Shown here one piece after another: positions 18,341-27,207 of a stretch of 64,000 bases of DNA. The position numbers were made by a program, and so were the translations under genes. Position 1 is the first letter of the stretch; every line of letters starts with the position of its first letter. The notes below the pieces were generated by a model, which made no database searches, had not been told where the DNA came from, and was given only the letters and a program-made list of their open reading frames with translations. This DNA is from Colwellia chukchiensis (lineage in GTDB: Bacteria; Pseudomonadota; Gammaproteobacteria; Enterobacterales; Alteromonadaceae). The stretch spans positions 166,369 to 230,368 of the forward strand of contig NZ_NBOC01000002.1 in assembly GCF_002104455.1 (NCBI RefSeq), written 5' to 3'.

Positions 18341-19052
18341 TACGGATGTGGCTAAGTTGGTTGCGCAACTGAACGAAAAGCAAAAACAAATATCGCAGCA
18401 ACTTTACTTTGGTAATGAACAAATGCGTGGTTTAGCCAAGCGAGTTTGGCGAGTACAAGAAGATGAGCGAAAGCATATTGCACGCGAACTGCACGATGGT
18501 GTTGGGCAATTGTTAACAGCTTTGATCAATCAGTTGCAGCAAGTACAAAAAAGCGAGCCTAAGATAGCATTAAATGAAAGTATAGACTTGGCACGACAAG
18601 CCTTGTCAGATACGCGGGTTATTTCCCGACTAATGCGGCCACGGATTTTAGATGACCTAGGCTTAATTCCAGCTCTAGAATGGCTGGTTAGGATTATGGC
18701 TGAGCCAGAAGATGTGGTGATAGAGTTTCACCAGCAAGTGACGGCTGACATCGACAGCGATAGCCAAACATTAGCGTTTCGCGTCATTCAAGAAGCACTG
18801 ACCAATGCCATTAAACATGCTCAGGCGAGTACGATTACGTTAAACCTTATTGCAACCAATAAACTGCTAATGATTAAAATTCAAGACGATGGCGTTGGTA
18901 TGGCCGCTGGCACGGCGGAAAACCCTGATGGTTTTGGCCTAGGTGCAATGCGCGATCGCGTTAGCGCCTTTGGCGGCCAACTCACCATTAATTCAGCACC
19001 TAACCAAGGCTGTGAAATTAAAGTATTAGTGACAGGGCGGGAGGGGCCATGA
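18330..19052 (+). CDS. soluble NarL-type sensor histidine kinase
   Basis: A 240-residue histidine kinase of the HisKA_3 class. The ATG at 18330 is preferred over 18303 because CAGGAAT precedes it and the short overlap is then typical. The phosphoacceptor is His55 in ERKHIARELHDGVGQ. The ATPase half has EALTNAIKHAQA (N box), IQDDGVGM (G1) and GFGLGAMRDRV (G2). There is no membrane segment and only about 40 residues before the His box, so it lacks its own sensor domain and must take input from another protein. The kinase encoded just before it is the best candidate. Its stop overlaps the response regulator start (ATGA). Confidence 0.92.
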   Translation: MTNNTDVAKLVAQLNEKQKQISQQLYFGNEQMRGLAKRVWRVQEDERKHIARELHDGVGQLLTALINQLQQVQKSEPKIALNESIDLARQALSDTRVISRLMRPRILDDLGLIPALEWLVRIMAEPEDVVIEFHQQVTADIDSDSQTLAFRVIQEALTNAIKHAQASTITLNLIATNKLLMIKIQDDGVGMAAGTAENPDGFGLGAMRDRVSAFGGQLTINSAPNQGCEIKVLVTGREGP

Positions 19053-19687
19053 TCAGTGTTCTCATTGCCGATGACCACACGATTTTACGTCATGGTTTAG
19101 TGAGCTTACTAAGCAAGGATGAAGGTATTCGCGTGGTAGCAGAAGCTGCAGATGGTTTGGAAGCGGTACAAAAGGCGCTAGAGCTTAAGCCAAATGTTAT
19201 TGTGATTGACATTAGCATGCCAGAGCTTAATGGCATGGAAGCGGTTAAGCGCTTACATGAGCAATTGCCTGATGCCAAGGTGTTAGTACTTACTATGCAT
19301 GAAGAACAAGAATACGTTATTCATATGGTAAGGGCGGGAGCGTCTGGTTATCTGCTAAAAGATAGTGCCAGTGATGAACTTATTGATGCCGTCAAGGCTC
19401 TGGCTGCTGGGAAAACCTATTTTAGTCAGTATGCGGCGAGTGTTTTAGCAACCCAGTACAATAAGCCAGCAGAAAACTGGCAAGACCCTTATAAAAATTT
19501 GACTAACCGTGAACGTGAAGTTTTTCATTTAATTATTGAAGGGAAAACCACCAAAGAGATTGCGCGCTCGTTAGAAATTAGTGTTAAAACTGCGGAGAAC
19601 CATCGTGGCAAGGTCTTAGATAAACTTAATGTTGCCAATGCTGCAGAGCTAGTTCGATATGCGGCGAAAAAGCACCTGCTAATGTAA
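19049..19687 (+). CDS. NarL/FixJ-type response regulator
   Basis: A 212-residue two-domain regulator. The receiver (about 1-120) has the acidic pair Asp8-Asp9, phosphoacceptor Asp54 in VIDISMPE, the conserved threonine in VLVLTMHEE and the lysine in YLLKDSA. The LuxR-type helix-turn-helix (about 148-205) reads NLTNREREVFHLIIEGKTT with ISVKTAENHRGKVLDKL further on. Its start overlaps the histidine kinase stop by 4 bases, so the two form a cognate pair. The palindrome 69 bases past its end, also present before the other subtilase, is a plausible target. Confidence 0.95.
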   Translation: MISVLIADDHTILRHGLVSLLSKDEGIRVVAEAADGLEAVQKALELKPNVIVIDISMPELNGMEAVKRLHEQLPDAKVLVLTMHEEQEYVIHMVRAGASGYLLKDSASDELIDAVKALAAGKTYFSQYAASVLATQYNKPAENWQDPYKNLTNREREVFHLIIEGKTTKEIARSLEISVKTAENHRGKVLDKLNVANAAELVRYAAKKHLLM

Positions 19688-19755
19688 AATTTAAGCTGCT
19701 AAGGGGCATAACGCTTAATTTGCCTTTCTCTCAGGTGTTTTACCTTGTCGCCTAT

Positions 19756-19768
19756 AGGGGTTTCCCCT
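19756..19768. promoter_or_regulatory. AGGGG-TTT-CCCCT palindrome upstream of subtilase B
   Basis: Perfect five-base arms with a 3-base spacer in the context ATAGGGGTTTCCCCTGA, 61 bases before the subtilase start. It matches the element at 10462 apart from one T in the spacer. Confidence 0.5.
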
Positions 19769-19829
19769 GATTCTTTATCACCTTAATGTTTGACATGCTG
19801 CTTATGTTGAATTAATTAAGGTGTCTCCA

Positions 19830-22295
19830 ATGCTTAAAACTAAATTAAAAAATAAATTGCTAATCGCAGGTCTTATGGGCGCTGGGTTAGGTTTGATGTC
19901 TCCTAGTCTTTCTGCCAAATCTTTTGGTCCTGAACTACAAAGCTTGATCTCAAACGCTGCTGTACAAGATGTTTTCGAAGTTATTGTGACATTTGAAGGC
20001 GAAGGGGCAATAACCCCAGAGCGTTCAAATATTCTAGAAATGGCCGGAGTTACGGGTGGGGTTAGCTTTAAGCAATTACCCATTGTTGGCATTACCGCCA
20101 CCAAGGCACAAATTGAACAAATTTATGCGGCCGAGCAGGTGCGCTCAGTTTATTACAACGCACCGTTAGCACTTGAGAACGACGGAGCGACACAAATTAC
20201 GGGTGTTGACCGTTTACGCTCTGATCCATCAATGCGTAATTTAGGCATGCCATTTTCAGGTCGCGGCATAGGTGTCGTGGTTAATGATTCAGGTGTTGAT
20301 GGTACACATACTGATATTAAATACCCAAACCATGTCGTGCAAAATGTATTGGCACAAACTAATTTACACTCACTTTCTGACTTATTACCTATTACTTACC
20401 AAGAAGATACCGCCAACACCGATATTGCCGGCGGCCACGGCTCTCATGTCGCGGGTATTATTGGCGGTAATGGTGCTATGTCAGTGGGTAAATACCAAGG
20501 TGTGGCACCCGGCGCTAAAATTATTGGTTATGGCTCAGGTGCGGGCTTATTTATCTTAGATACTATCGGTGGCTTTGATTATGCCTTAACGCATCAATAT
20601 GACTACAATATTCGGGTCATTTCAAACTCATTTGGTAGCACCAGTGATACTGGTACCGATTTTAATCCTGATCACCCAACCAACGTTGCTACTAAGGCTC
20701 TTTCCGACAATGGCGTCATTGTGGTGTTTTCTGCGGGTAATTCTGGCAGTGGTGAAGCTACTATAACCGGTAACTTCAAAAAAGCACCTTGGGTGATCAC
20801 AGTTGCTGCCGGCGATAAATCGGGTAATTTAGCCGACTTTAGTTCTCGCGGGGTTAAAGGTAAAGGCGGTGAAGTCAAGGTAGGTCATGAAACATTTCAA
20901 TGGCAAGACCGACCAACAGTAACAGGCCCTGGTGTCGATATTATTTCAACACGTGCTTCGCTATCAAGCTTGAGTGCTTTGAGTGTTGCTGATGACAGCG
21001 AAGTCATGGCACCAAATCATGTACCTTATTATACCTCAATGAGTGGCACATCAATGTCAGCACCTCATGTTGCAGGTATTGTCGCATTAATGCTAGAAGC
21101 TAACCCTAATTTAACTTGGCGGGAAGTGAAAGCCATATTACAAGAAACCGCAACCAATATGCCAGGCCGTGAAGCTTGGGAAGCTGGCGCAGGGTATGTT
21201 AATGCTTATGCGGCAGTTAAGTCGGTTGTTGACGACAGTTTAAACTTTGGTAGCACCACTAAAATTGAACGTAGTTTTAATGCCAAAGCAGTGACCTCAG
21301 TACAAGCAGAATATGCCGATACGGTAACCTTTAGCCCAGTAGGCGATAATGAAGGCACTGTTATTCCTGTTCAGCCTGATGCGTCTATGTTGATGGTGCG
21401 GGCAAATATTGACGACAATACTGTCGGTTTATCGTTAACAAGCCCGAGCGGTAAACGTTATGGCTCAAGCATTGCATTACCCGTGTTAGGACAAAATATT
21501 GCGGTAACAGCGCCTGCTGAAGCGGGTGATTGGATATTGCAAGCGCATGGCATTGGCGGAATTTCAGGTGTTGATGTTGACCCTACAGGTGCTACTAATG
21601 GCTATGCGGCCCCTGGCGATATCGATGTGACGGTAAAAATCATTAAAACAGATGGGTATACCGGTTTAGCTGATGTAGAAAACCACCCTGCTAAAGCCTT
21701 TATCGAATATGCAGTCAGTGAAGAGCTCGTGGATGCTAATAGCAGTGGCTTTCAGCCTGATGCCGTGTTGACCCGTCAAGTTCTAGCAGACTTTTTAAGC
21801 TTAGGAGCCGGTATTCGTCAGTCTAACTTAGCGTCAACGCATACTTTTGCTGATGTCGATGACCAATATGCGGCGGCTGCAAATGCAGTGTTCACCCAAG
21901 GCGCCGCGTTGCGTAATACGGCACAAGATCAAGCCCCAGTCATGCTAACTAGTGGTGGTGACTTTAACTCTCAACAGGCGGTTGATCGAAACCAGCTTGC
22001 TTACTCTTTAGTACAGTCGCTAGCGTTGCAGCCTTTAGCTGAAAGCTTTAGTGGCGACATTACCGCGATTTTTCAACAGCAACGGGTAACGTTAGCTGAC
22101 CAAGAGCAAATACCTGCTGAGTTAAAAGGCTATGTACAATTAGCATTAGACCTTGGCATTTTAAATGCGCACTTTGCCATTGAACAAGCGCCTTATGATT
22201 TAGAGCCAACTATCATTGCCCATTTCTATGGTGATAATGTGGTAACACGGGCCGATTATGCCGTAGCGGCAACACGATTTTTTAATAACTATTAG
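19830..22295 (+). CDS. second secreted subtilisin-like protease with SLH-like repeats
   Basis: Paralogue of the protease at 10574 and the same length (821 residues) when started at the ATG at 19830. That start has AAGGTG 6 to 12 bases upstream; the GTG at 19821 is less likely. Order: signal peptide (about 1-29), I9-like propeptide (about 45-115), S8 domain with Asp153 (VNDSG), His203 (GGHGSHVAG), Asn304 (SAGNSG) and Ser408 (SGTSMSAPHVAG), a beta-sandwich region, then three SLH-like segments, the first containing FQPDAVLTRQVLADFL and the last VVTRADYAVAATRFF. The two proteins share segments such as IIGYGSGAGL or close variants, so they arose by duplication. It has its own terminator. Confidence 0.93.
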   Translation: MLKTKLKNKLLIAGLMGAGLGLMSPSLSAKSFGPELQSLISNAAVQDVFEVIVTFEGEGAITPERSNILEMAGVTGGVSFKQLPIVGITATKAQIEQIYAAEQVRSVYYNAPLALENDGATQITGVDRLRSDPSMRNLGMPFSGRGIGVVVNDSGVDGTHTDIKYPNHVVQNVLAQTNLHSLSDLLPITYQEDTANTDIAGGHGSHVAGIIGGNGAMSVGKYQGVAPGAKIIGYGSGAGLFILDTIGGFDYALTHQYDYNIRVISNSFGSTSDTGTDFNPDHPTNVATKALSDNGVIVVFSAGNSGSGEATITGNFKKAPWVITVAAGDKSGNLADFSSRGVKGKGGEVKVGHETFQWQDRPTVTGPGVDIISTRASLSSLSALSVADDSEVMAPNHVPYYTSMSGTSMSAPHVAGIVALMLEANPNLTWREVKAILQETATNMPGREAWEAGAGYVNAYAAVKSVVDDSLNFGSTTKIERSFNAKAVTSVQAEYADTVTFSPVGDNEGTVIPVQPDASMLMVRANIDDNTVGLSLTSPSGKRYGSSIALPVLGQNIAVTAPAEAGDWILQAHGIGGISGVDVDPTGATNGYAAPGDIDVTVKIIKTDGYTGLADVENHPAKAFIEYAVSEELVDANSSGFQPDAVLTRQVLADFLSLGAGIRQSNLASTHTFADVDDQYAAAANAVFTQGAALRNTAQDQAPVMLTSGGDFNSQQAVDRNQLAYSLVQSLALQPLAESFSGDITAIFQQQRVTLADQEQIPAELKGYVQLALDLGILNAHFAIEQAPYDLEPTIIAHFYGDNVVTRADYAVAATRFFNNY

Positions 22296-22317
22296 TCAGT
22301 TACATTTCTCTGGAAGC

Positions 22318-22350
22318 AAAGCCCACCGGTTGGTTTTAGGTGGGCTTTTT
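22318..22350 (+). terminator. intrinsic terminator after subtilase B
   Basis: AAAGCCCACC / GGTGGGCTTT hairpin followed by a T run, 22 bases after the stop codon. Confidence 0.85.
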
Positions 22351-22426
22351 ATCCAAAGCATGTCAAAACACATGTCTATTAACCCACTACAATGAGCAAG
22401 ACAATATACGATTAAGGTGAGCCATT

Positions 22427-23104
22427 ATGACAATTAAAGCCATTAACAAGTTTGTGATCTCAACAGTATTGCTGGTAAGCGGTGGCGTCAACATTGCCCA
22501 TGCTGGTTTGATCAGTATAGGCGCGCTAACCAGCAATGATGATGGCAGTACGAGCGTTATTAGTGACTCGTTAAATGACCGCGAGTGGTTAAGGTGGGAT
22601 CAACTAGCTGATTTAACCTATACAGAAACACTATTGGCTACGTCTGCAGCGGGTTCACATAGGGGGTGGACGATTGCAGGCGTACTAGATGCTAATTTAT
22701 TTCTTGATGCCCTTTATGGCGGGGCAAATCATGGCTGTGCTGATAACAATACCAGCAATACTTTTTGTGCAGATAATGGTGTATTCACCAGTGCGCAATA
22801 TACCGCACTATTGGGCGACTCTTTCGAGCTAGGTTTGAGTAGTGTCGATGCTGCATGGTTTTACGATGATCAAGCCATTGACGGTAAGGCGGGCTATTTG
22901 CGCTTACAACAAGGCAGTGTCAATGAAAAATACAACAGTTTTGGTACGATAGCTGAAACCGATTTTTATGCTAATACGCCCGCTAACACCAGTGGTGAAA
23001 CTATTGGTTGGCTAATGTATCGTAGTAAGTCTGTGCCCGAGCCCACAACACTGGCTATTTTTGCGATTGCGCTACTTGCCTTATCATTACGCAGAATAAA
23101 ATAA
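22427..23104 (+). CDS. PEP-CTERM sorting-domain protein of unknown function
   Basis: A 225-residue exported protein. A signal peptide (about 1-26, ending IAHA) is followed by a domain of unknown function. The C-terminus is a textbook PEP-CTERM tail: VPEPTTLAIFAIALLALSLRRIK, that is, the PEP motif, one membrane helix and a basic end. Such tails are processed by an exosortase in EPS-producing Gram-negatives. No exosortase is in this window. The middle region, with SLNDREWLRWDQL and GWTIAG, resembles other PEP-CTERM proteins of this kind, but no catalytic motif stands out. It has its own ribosome site (AAGGTGAG) and follows a terminator. Confidence 0.87.
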   Translation: MTIKAINKFVISTVLLVSGGVNIAHAGLISIGALTSNDDGSTSVISDSLNDREWLRWDQLADLTYTETLLATSAAGSHRGWTIAGVLDANLFLDALYGGANHGCADNNTSNTFCADNGVFTSAQYTALLGDSFELGLSSVDAAWFYDDQAIDGKAGYLRLQQGSVNEKYNSFGTIAETDFYANTPANTSGETIGWLMYRSKSVPEPTTLAIFAIALLALSLRRIK

Positions 23105-23135
23105 ACCGCTTCGATTTTTGTCGAAAAGGGCGGTT
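23104..23135. terminator. hairpin after the PEP-CTERM gene, possible terminator
   Basis: AACCGC / GCGGTT with an inner TTCGA / TCGAA pair, lying directly after the stop codon. There is no clear T run on the plus strand, so termination is only likely. Confidence 0.4.
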
Positions 23136-23273
23136 ATAACACTAACAAAGTACAACAAGTACTTAATAGCTTTGTGCCTACTATCGAACAAAACGCCAGT
23201 GTTAAAATAATGATTATGACATACATGCATTGGCTTGCTGGAGTGTCATAAGGCGTAAGGTAGATCCTGCTGT

Positions 23274-24017
23274 TTAAGGTTTAGCAAACATTTTTTTAAG
23301 CAGCTCAGTGGTTCGTTTCTCTGGATTGGCACGTATTGCGGCTTCTTCTTTGGCTAGATATTCAAAAACACTTGAGATGGTCTGGGATTTAACAAGCGCG
23401 ACTAAGTTGCTACTGACATCGGGCATAAAAGGTAGAGCGTTATATTTTGACATAATATTCTCGTATAACTTTAATGCGCCGACACTCTCTAAGTTTTGCT
23501 TGATAATAGGATCCATTGCTTGGGCAATTGGCTCAGACATTTGGGCTTTAAAGTATTGCGTAGCAGCATCATTTTCACCCTGGTAAATAGCTTGAATATC
23601 TTCGAGCGTTAAATTGTTTATTGCCGTTGCTAAAATAGGGCCGGCGGCGGGAATAGCTTGCTCTGCGGCCTCATTTAATTTGTCTTCGAGTTCATTTGTC
23701 CATTGCCCCATACCTATTTTATCTAGAGCACTGCCAACACGCGCTAAGGTTGAAGGCAGTTTAATCCTTAAGTTGGGATTATCGGCAAAAGCGCCACTTT
23801 GTTGCAAGGTGTTAATCACCGACTCAGAGCCGACCGATAAGGCTTGTTTAAGGCCCTTGGCAATTTGCTCATCATTTAACATTACATCTGCTACTTTATT
23901 CTCACGGTTAAATAGCTCTTTTGCTTTTTGCCACCAACTCTCCTGAGCATAAACGGATGAAACAAAAAGTAACGAGCAAAAAAGTGTCAATTTAACAATA
24001 ACTTTGGTGTTCGACAT
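23274..24017 (-). CDS. DUF4197 domain-containing secreted protein
   Basis: A 247-residue exported protein when started at the ATG at 24017, which has TAGGAGAT 8 bases upstream; the in-frame ATG at 24035 is less well placed. A signal peptide (about 1-24, ending VYAQ) is followed by an all-helical domain that fits DUF4197: GLKQALSVGSESVI near the start, then KLPSTLARVGSALDKIGMG and LNEAAEQAIPAAGPIL. The function of the family is unknown. It lies 38 bases downstream of the AsmA-family gene on the same strand, so they are probably co-transcribed, which hints at an envelope role. Confidence 0.85.
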   Translation of the reverse strand: MSNTKVIVKLTLFCSLLFVSSVYAQESWWQKAKELFNRENKVADVMLNDEQIAKGLKQALSVGSESVINTLQQSGAFADNPNLRIKLPSTLARVGSALDKIGMGQWTNELEDKLNEAAEQAIPAAGPILATAINNLTLEDIQAIYQGENDAATQYFKAQMSEPIAQAMDPIIKQNLESVGALKLYENIMSKYNALPFMPDVSSNLVALVKSQTISSVFEYLAKEEAAIRANPEKRTTELLKKMFAKP

Positions 24018-24055
24018 CGGGATATCTCCTAGCAAGCGGCATGTAAATTGGTGAA

Positions 24056-26008
24056 TTAGCCTAACAAGCCTTTTAATTTATCCTTAAGCTTATCTTTTAC
24101 TTTGTTTTTGAGCTTATCTTTTGCCCCTGAGCTGACATCGGGACGAATTTTAATATCATGAAACGGCCCAGTTATTTTGATTGGGATCTCAACACCCGAG
24201 CTTTCGTTATTGGCGGCTTGTCCTTGAACTGATGCCACAATTTTTGATTTTACCTGTAGGTTAACGGTTGTTTTAGGCAAATCAATATCGCCAACGCCAG
24301 CGACTCTAATAAATGGGTTCAGCAAGGATAGGTTTTTACTCTGTGCGATACCATCTTTGACGGTAAACTCAGCGGTTAAAGCGGCAAAGTCGGTTTGCTC
24401 TGCGTGGCTAAAATCACTGTCTAAACTTACCGATGCTAAATTGCCTTGCATAATATTACTGGCACTTTTGGCTATCGCTGCTAAGTTAAGGCCTTTTATT
24501 GCGCCATCAATAAAATTCAAACTTAAGTCACCTTGAAGCTGAGAAATAAAATCAGCTTGACTCCTACCTTGGCTTGAAAGTTGCCATACTAAATGTCCTT
24601 TGCCCATTAATTTGTTAAACCCTATGGCATCGGTAAGTAGGGGCTCGGCGTTAATATCGGTTAATTTAAAGTTACTGCTAAATTGATATGGCTTAGTCGT
24701 GGCATTAAGTGTTACTACGCCGCTCCCTTTACCTTCATAACCTTCGAAGCTTTTTAGTTGCACAGTAGCCATGCCGTTATCTAAAGTAAGGGCAAGCTCG
24801 TTTTCGCCAAGCTTAATTTCTCGAGCGAACAGCTGAGTTGACTGTATTGCTATCTCGGCATTTAATGCCTTCAAAACTGATAAATCCAATGCGGTGTTGT
24901 CCCACACTATCGGCTCAGCGCTATTTTCCTTCTGCGTCGGCTCTGTTGCGCTTATTGCAGGTAAATAAGGGTTTAGATCTAATACCCCTAAGTCAATATT
25001 ACTAACAACTTTTAGTGGCGTAGATAAAGTAATAGCTGATGAGCCTTTGAACGCTAAGGCGTCGAGTTTAACCACTAACTCATTCATTGCGAGCGTGTTG
25101 TTAACAAAGCGTATATTGGTGTTTAATGAAAATTGATTAAAGGCGTTTTCTTTAGCCTCTAACTTTATGTTTTGCCAATTTAGTAATTGTTTGACTGAAT
25201 CACCTGCTAGCGATAGTTTGCCTGTTATTTCTTGTCCTTGTTGTAATAATTCACCTGAGTAATTTAATTTTGCCAGTGCTGAGCTTAAGGCTAAATTAAC
25301 GGAAAATGCTTGGTTATTAATAGCCTTAGCAGGGGTAGTAATACTTGACTCAAGTTCAAATACTTGTGCCATATAACGGACACTGCCGGCAATATTTAGT
25401 GTTTCTTGCAACGAGGGTAGCGCGATGGCTAAGCTGAGTTGATCTAGAGTTTTGCTGTCATTCATTTCATGATCAATATAGGTGAGTGTGCCGCCATTTA
25501 TCTCGACCTGATCTAGCCTTAGATCAAAAGACTCAGGTAAAGCCAAATTTCCGTCATTATTAGCAGGCTGTTCAGGTAAGGTTTTAGTGTTACTAGCCAC
25601 TTTATCCGCTGCACTTGTTATTGGTGAAAACTGCCAGTTCACTTTACCTTCAGCGGTTTTTTCCAATAAAATATCGGGATTGTTGATGACGAACTTTTCA
25701 ATGGTGAGTTGACCTGAGAATAATGACAACCATGGGATATGGAGCTCCAATTCGTCAATTTTTGCCATCTCTGCTCTTGAGCCCCCTAATGCATTGGCAA
25801 AGTGCACATCGTTCAACTCTAGCAACAGCGAAGGGAACACCTGCAAATTAAGCTCGCCATTAACTGTTAATGCCCGTCCTGTTGTTTGTTCGACTTTAGT
25901 ACTGACTTGTTTAACTATATCTTGTGTCGATATCAGCTGCGTCGCGGCGAGCGTTAATAAGGCAATAATAACGGCGATGACAGCGACAAATTTTAAAAAT
26001 ATACGCAT
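24056..26008 (-). CDS. AsmA family inner-membrane protein
   Basis: A 650-residue AsmA-like protein. One N-terminal membrane helix (about 5-27) anchors a long periplasmic part. The start of the AsmA domain is typical: QDIVKQVSTKVEQTTGRALTVNGELNLQVFP (about 29-60, described as a region) followed by NDVHFANA. The C-terminal AsmA_2 part contains GHLVWQLSSQGRS and later LNPFIRVAGVGDIDLPKTTVN. The tail is lysine-rich (KLKNKVKDKLKDKLK). The family is related to bridge-like lipid-transfer proteins and acts in outer-membrane lipid homeostasis. DUF4197 follows in the same operon. Confidence 0.9.
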   Translation of the reverse strand: MRIFLKFVAVIAVIIALLTLAATQLISTQDIVKQVSTKVEQTTGRALTVNGELNLQVFPSLLLELNDVHFANALGGSRAEMAKIDELELHIPWLSLFSGQLTIEKFVINNPDILLEKTAEGKVNWQFSPITSAADKVASNTKTLPEQPANNDGNLALPESFDLRLDQVEINGGTLTYIDHEMNDSKTLDQLSLAIALPSLQETLNIAGSVRYMAQVFELESSITTPAKAINNQAFSVNLALSSALAKLNYSGELLQQGQEITGKLSLAGDSVKQLLNWQNIKLEAKENAFNQFSLNTNIRFVNNTLAMNELVVKLDALAFKGSSAITLSTPLKVVSNIDLGVLDLNPYLPAISATEPTQKENSAEPIVWDNTALDLSVLKALNAEIAIQSTQLFAREIKLGENELALTLDNGMATVQLKSFEGYEGKGSGVVTLNATTKPYQFSSNFKLTDINAEPLLTDAIGFNKLMGKGHLVWQLSSQGRSQADFISQLQGDLSLNFIDGAIKGLNLAAIAKSASNIMQGNLASVSLDSDFSHAEQTDFAALTAEFTVKDGIAQSKNLSLLNPFIRVAGVGDIDLPKTTVNLQVKSKIVASVQGQAANNESSGVEIPIKITGPFHDIKIRPDVSSGAKDKLKNKVKDKLKDKLKGLLG

Positions 26009-26124
26009 AGTTGAAGTTAATGAGCAAAAAGATACTTTAACTATAGTTAATATGCGCTATTAAATCATGATGGGGTAACAAAAATAGCGAACAGTTGACT
26101 AGCATTTATGTTAACTAACAGACG

Positions 26125-26154
26125 AAAAAAAACCTTAACATTGCTGTTAAGGTT
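26125..26154 (-). terminator. intrinsic terminator of the tRNA operon
   Basis: On the minus strand an 11-bp stem (AAACCTTAACA / TGTTAAGGTTT) with a GCAA loop ends in a run of eight T, 23 bases past the 3' end of tRNA-Thr. Confidence 0.9.
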
Positions 26155-26176
26155 TGTTTCTTCCTTGCGGAATAAA

Positions 26177-26252
<76 letters not shown>

Positions 26253-26338
26253 ACACAAAGCTTTGTGTGCGATAAAACTATTCTACTGAATGATTTATCT
26301 TGGCACCGAATCAACGTCGGAATAGGTTGACTCTAAAA

Positions 26339-26414
26339 TGGTGCCTCGACCCGGAATCGAACCAGGGACACGAGGATTTTCAATCCTCTGCTCTACCGAC
26401 TGAGCTATCGAGGC
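26339..26414 (-). tRNA. tRNA-Phe (anticodon GAA)
   Basis: A 76-base tRNA on the minus strand. The acceptor stem is GCCTCGA / TCGAGGC, with discriminator A and an encoded CCA. Anticodon arm AGGATTGAAAATCCT with anticodon GAA; T arm GGTTCGATTCC. It lies 86 bases upstream of tRNA-Thr, behind a good promoter. Confidence 0.97.
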
Positions 26415-26479
26415 ACATTAACAATGCAATTGATTGTCTTGTACTTTATCTTCTTGGCCGTGCCTTGAAGACGGGGCGT

Positions 26480-26508
26480 ATTAAACTGTTTTTCCTTTAT
26501 CCCGTCAA
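26480..26508 (-). promoter_or_regulatory. sigma-70 promoter of the tRNA-Phe-Thr operon
   Basis: On the minus strand TTGACG is followed 17 bases later by TTTAAT, then a GC-rich discriminator ACGCCCC. That discriminator is typical of stable-RNA promoters under stringent control. It lies 65 bases upstream of tRNA-Phe. Confidence 0.8.
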
Positions 26509-26613
26509 CCCTTTTTTTTAATTAAATGTTTGTTTGCCGTTTTTTTCAGCGGATTGTGCTTTTATAGCGCAATTTCGCTGAAGTTTTTCTACTTTGCTGA
26601 CAGTTTATCGTCA

Positions 26614-26898
26614 TTACGCTGTGTATAAAGTATATGCGCCTATGATGATAAATCCGCAGCCGGCAATATAAGACAGCACTTTTTCATCAATATAGGCAGA
26701 CAAAAAACTCCCCACCAATACGCCAACCGCGGTTGCGACAATTAACGCGGCAGAAGCGGCGCCGAAAACTAGCCATTTGCTGACGTCTTTATCGGCAGCA
26801 AACAGCATAGTCGCAAGTTGGGTTTTATCGCCAAGTTCGGCAATAAATACGGAAGCAAAAATAGTGGCGAATATTTTCCAGTTTATGGCCAGTTCCAC
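26614..26898 (-). CDS. half-size TMEM165/GDT1 (UPF0016) family membrane protein
   Basis: A 94-residue membrane protein. It has a single copy of the family motif E-x-G-D-K-T at Glu21-Thr26 (AELGDKTQLATML) and about three membrane helices (about 8-20, 42-65, 72-92). Family members export Mn2+ or exchange cations; most carry two such motifs in about 190 residues, so this form probably works as a dimer. The GTG start follows the yggX stop directly, with no gap, so the genes are translationally coupled. Confidence 0.85.
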   Translation of the reverse strand: MELAINWKIFATIFASVFIAELGDKTQLATMLFAADKDVSKWLVFGAASAALIVATAVGVLVGSFLSAYIDEKVLSYIAGCGFIIIGAYTLYTA

Positions 26899-27171
26899 TT
26901 ATTTTTGCTCCGGGGTGTAGCCTTCAATTTTCGGCTCTTTACCTTCAAATAGATAGGCAACCATGGCTGCTTCGAGAAATGCCCGATCATCTGGGTTCAT
27001 CATGTTCATTTTATTTTCGTTTATCAGCATGGTTTGCTTTTTTTGCCAGTTGCCCCAGGCCTCTTTACTGATGTTATCGAAAATACGTTTACCTACTTCG
27101 CCAGGGTAAAGTTGAAAACCAAGGCCTTCGGCTTCTTTTTGTAAATTTTGGCAGAAAACGGTACGACTCAT
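26899..27171 (-). CDS. yggX: Fe(2+)-trafficking protein YggX
   Basis: A 90-residue cytoplasmic protein that helps protect Fe-S clusters from oxidation. The opening [20 protein letters not shown] with its conserved cysteine and [13 protein letters not shown] are diagnostic, as is the ending [14 protein letters not shown] segment [17 protein letters not shown]. It lies 36 bases downstream of mutY, the usual gammaproteobacterial arrangement; MutY itself carries a 4Fe-4S cluster. Confidence 0.97.
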   Translation of the reverse strand: MSRTVFCQNLQKEAEGLGFQLYPGEVGKRIFDNISKEAWGNWQKKQTMLINENKMNMMNPDDRAFLEAAMVAYLFEGKEPKIEGYTPEQK

Positions 27172-27207
27172 AATAAGCTCTCTTTTATTGGTGTAAGGAA
27201 AGTTAAT

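Noticed and set aside
26300..26521. Open frame of 73 codons over the tRNA-Phe region
   Set aside because: It runs antisense through tRNA-Phe and the tRNA promoter; the typical tRNA-shadow sequence shows it is not a gene.
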